From: Arthrobacter luteolus NBRC 107841
Lineage (GTDB): Bacteria > Actinomycetota > Actinomycetes > Actinomycetales > Micrococcaceae
Length of the DNA: 64,000 nt
Direction: 5' to 3'
Assembly (NCBI RefSeq): GCF_001552075.1
Contig: NZ_BCQM01000005.1
Location: forward strand, 124,001 to 188,000
Within the stretch, counting starts at the first letter, position 1. Each line of letters starts with the position of its first letter. Shown one piece after another: positions 63,934-64,000 of this stretch. The translations under genes and the position numbers were made by a program. The notes beneath the pieces were generated by a model. The model saw nothing but the letters and a program-made list of their open reading frames with translations, was not told where the DNA came from and made no database searches.

Positions 63934-64000
63934 GTGCTCCCGGCAAGGCTGCGGCCCTGGACTCCCGCCTGCCTGGCACCATGGTCTACACCTTCCTCGG
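63930..64000 (+). CDS. partial gene, translationally coupled to the rhodanese
   Basis: Only 23 codons are in the window (MSAPGKAAALDSRLPGTMVY...). ATG overlaps the rhodanese stop. Too short to name; runs off the right edge. Confidence 0.6.
   Translation, partial: MSAPGKAAALDSRLPGTMVYTFL

Overview
The window is a piece of chromosome from a high-GC Gram-positive bacterium, most likely an Arthrobacter-like member of the Micrococcaceae. The reasons are dense GC-rich coding, many GTG/TTG starts, frequent leaderless starts (a TAnnnT box about 6 nt before ATG/GTG), an LAxTG sorting signal of the class E sortase type, a two-component Ku/LigD end-joining system with a Pol-PE-Lig ligase, and lineage-typical small families (DUF5997, DUF2630, DUF4383). 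I see no phage, insertion sequence, CRISPR array or origin. This is ordinary chromosome with several unusual loci.

Layout. 0-5.6 kb: tRNA-Leu(CAG), a tandem-repeat intergenic region, DUF5997 facing an HTH-less LysR-effector-domain protein, a YdjM-type membrane protein, gluconokinase facing an FCD/GntR regulator, then dps facing an SRPBCC protein. 5.6-14.1 kb: one giant surface-protein gene made of DUF11 repeats with a C-terminal LADTG anchor. An in-frame TAA separates its signal peptide from the rest. 14.3-20.4 kb: FAD/Rieske oxidoreductase, DUF4383 protein, then a tightly overlapping cluster (micro-ORF, acyl-CoA-dehydrogenase-like protein, PIG-L deacetylase fused to a NodS-like methyltransferase, family 2 glycosyltransferase) that looks like an uncharacterised glycan or aminoglycoside-type pathway. 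20.4-34 kb: Ku, a BBE-type flavoprotein, SoxR with a textbook SoxR-controlled promoter for a flavin reductase, the LysG/LysE amino-acid export pair, assorted small enzymes, an L,D-transpeptidase and LigD.

34-45 kb: phosphoketolase, SRPBCC, an SDR with an N-terminal extension behind a 26-bp perfect palindrome, a LacI regulator, a RelA/SpoT-type alarmone synthetase, and sugar kinase and HAD enzymes. 43.4-48 kb: an MprF-like aminoacyl-lipid synthase, a membrane esterase and a PAP2 phosphatase in one operon, which I read as an aminoacyl-lipid synthesis and turnover module. 48-64 kb: GDPD, glycerate kinase, a polytopic membrane protein whose start codon appears to be ATA, a uracil/xanthine permease, an SDR-ALDH operon, phosphoglucomutase, a TrpXYZ-like ABC importer with a CRP/GlxR-type box, a POT peptide transporter downstream of two perfect inverted repeats, an amidase, a rhodanese and the start of one more gene.

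The items most worth a second look are the micro-ORF/ACAD/PIG-L-NodS/GT2 cluster, the interrupted giant adhesin, the ATA-start membrane protein and the MprF-esterase-PAP2 operon.
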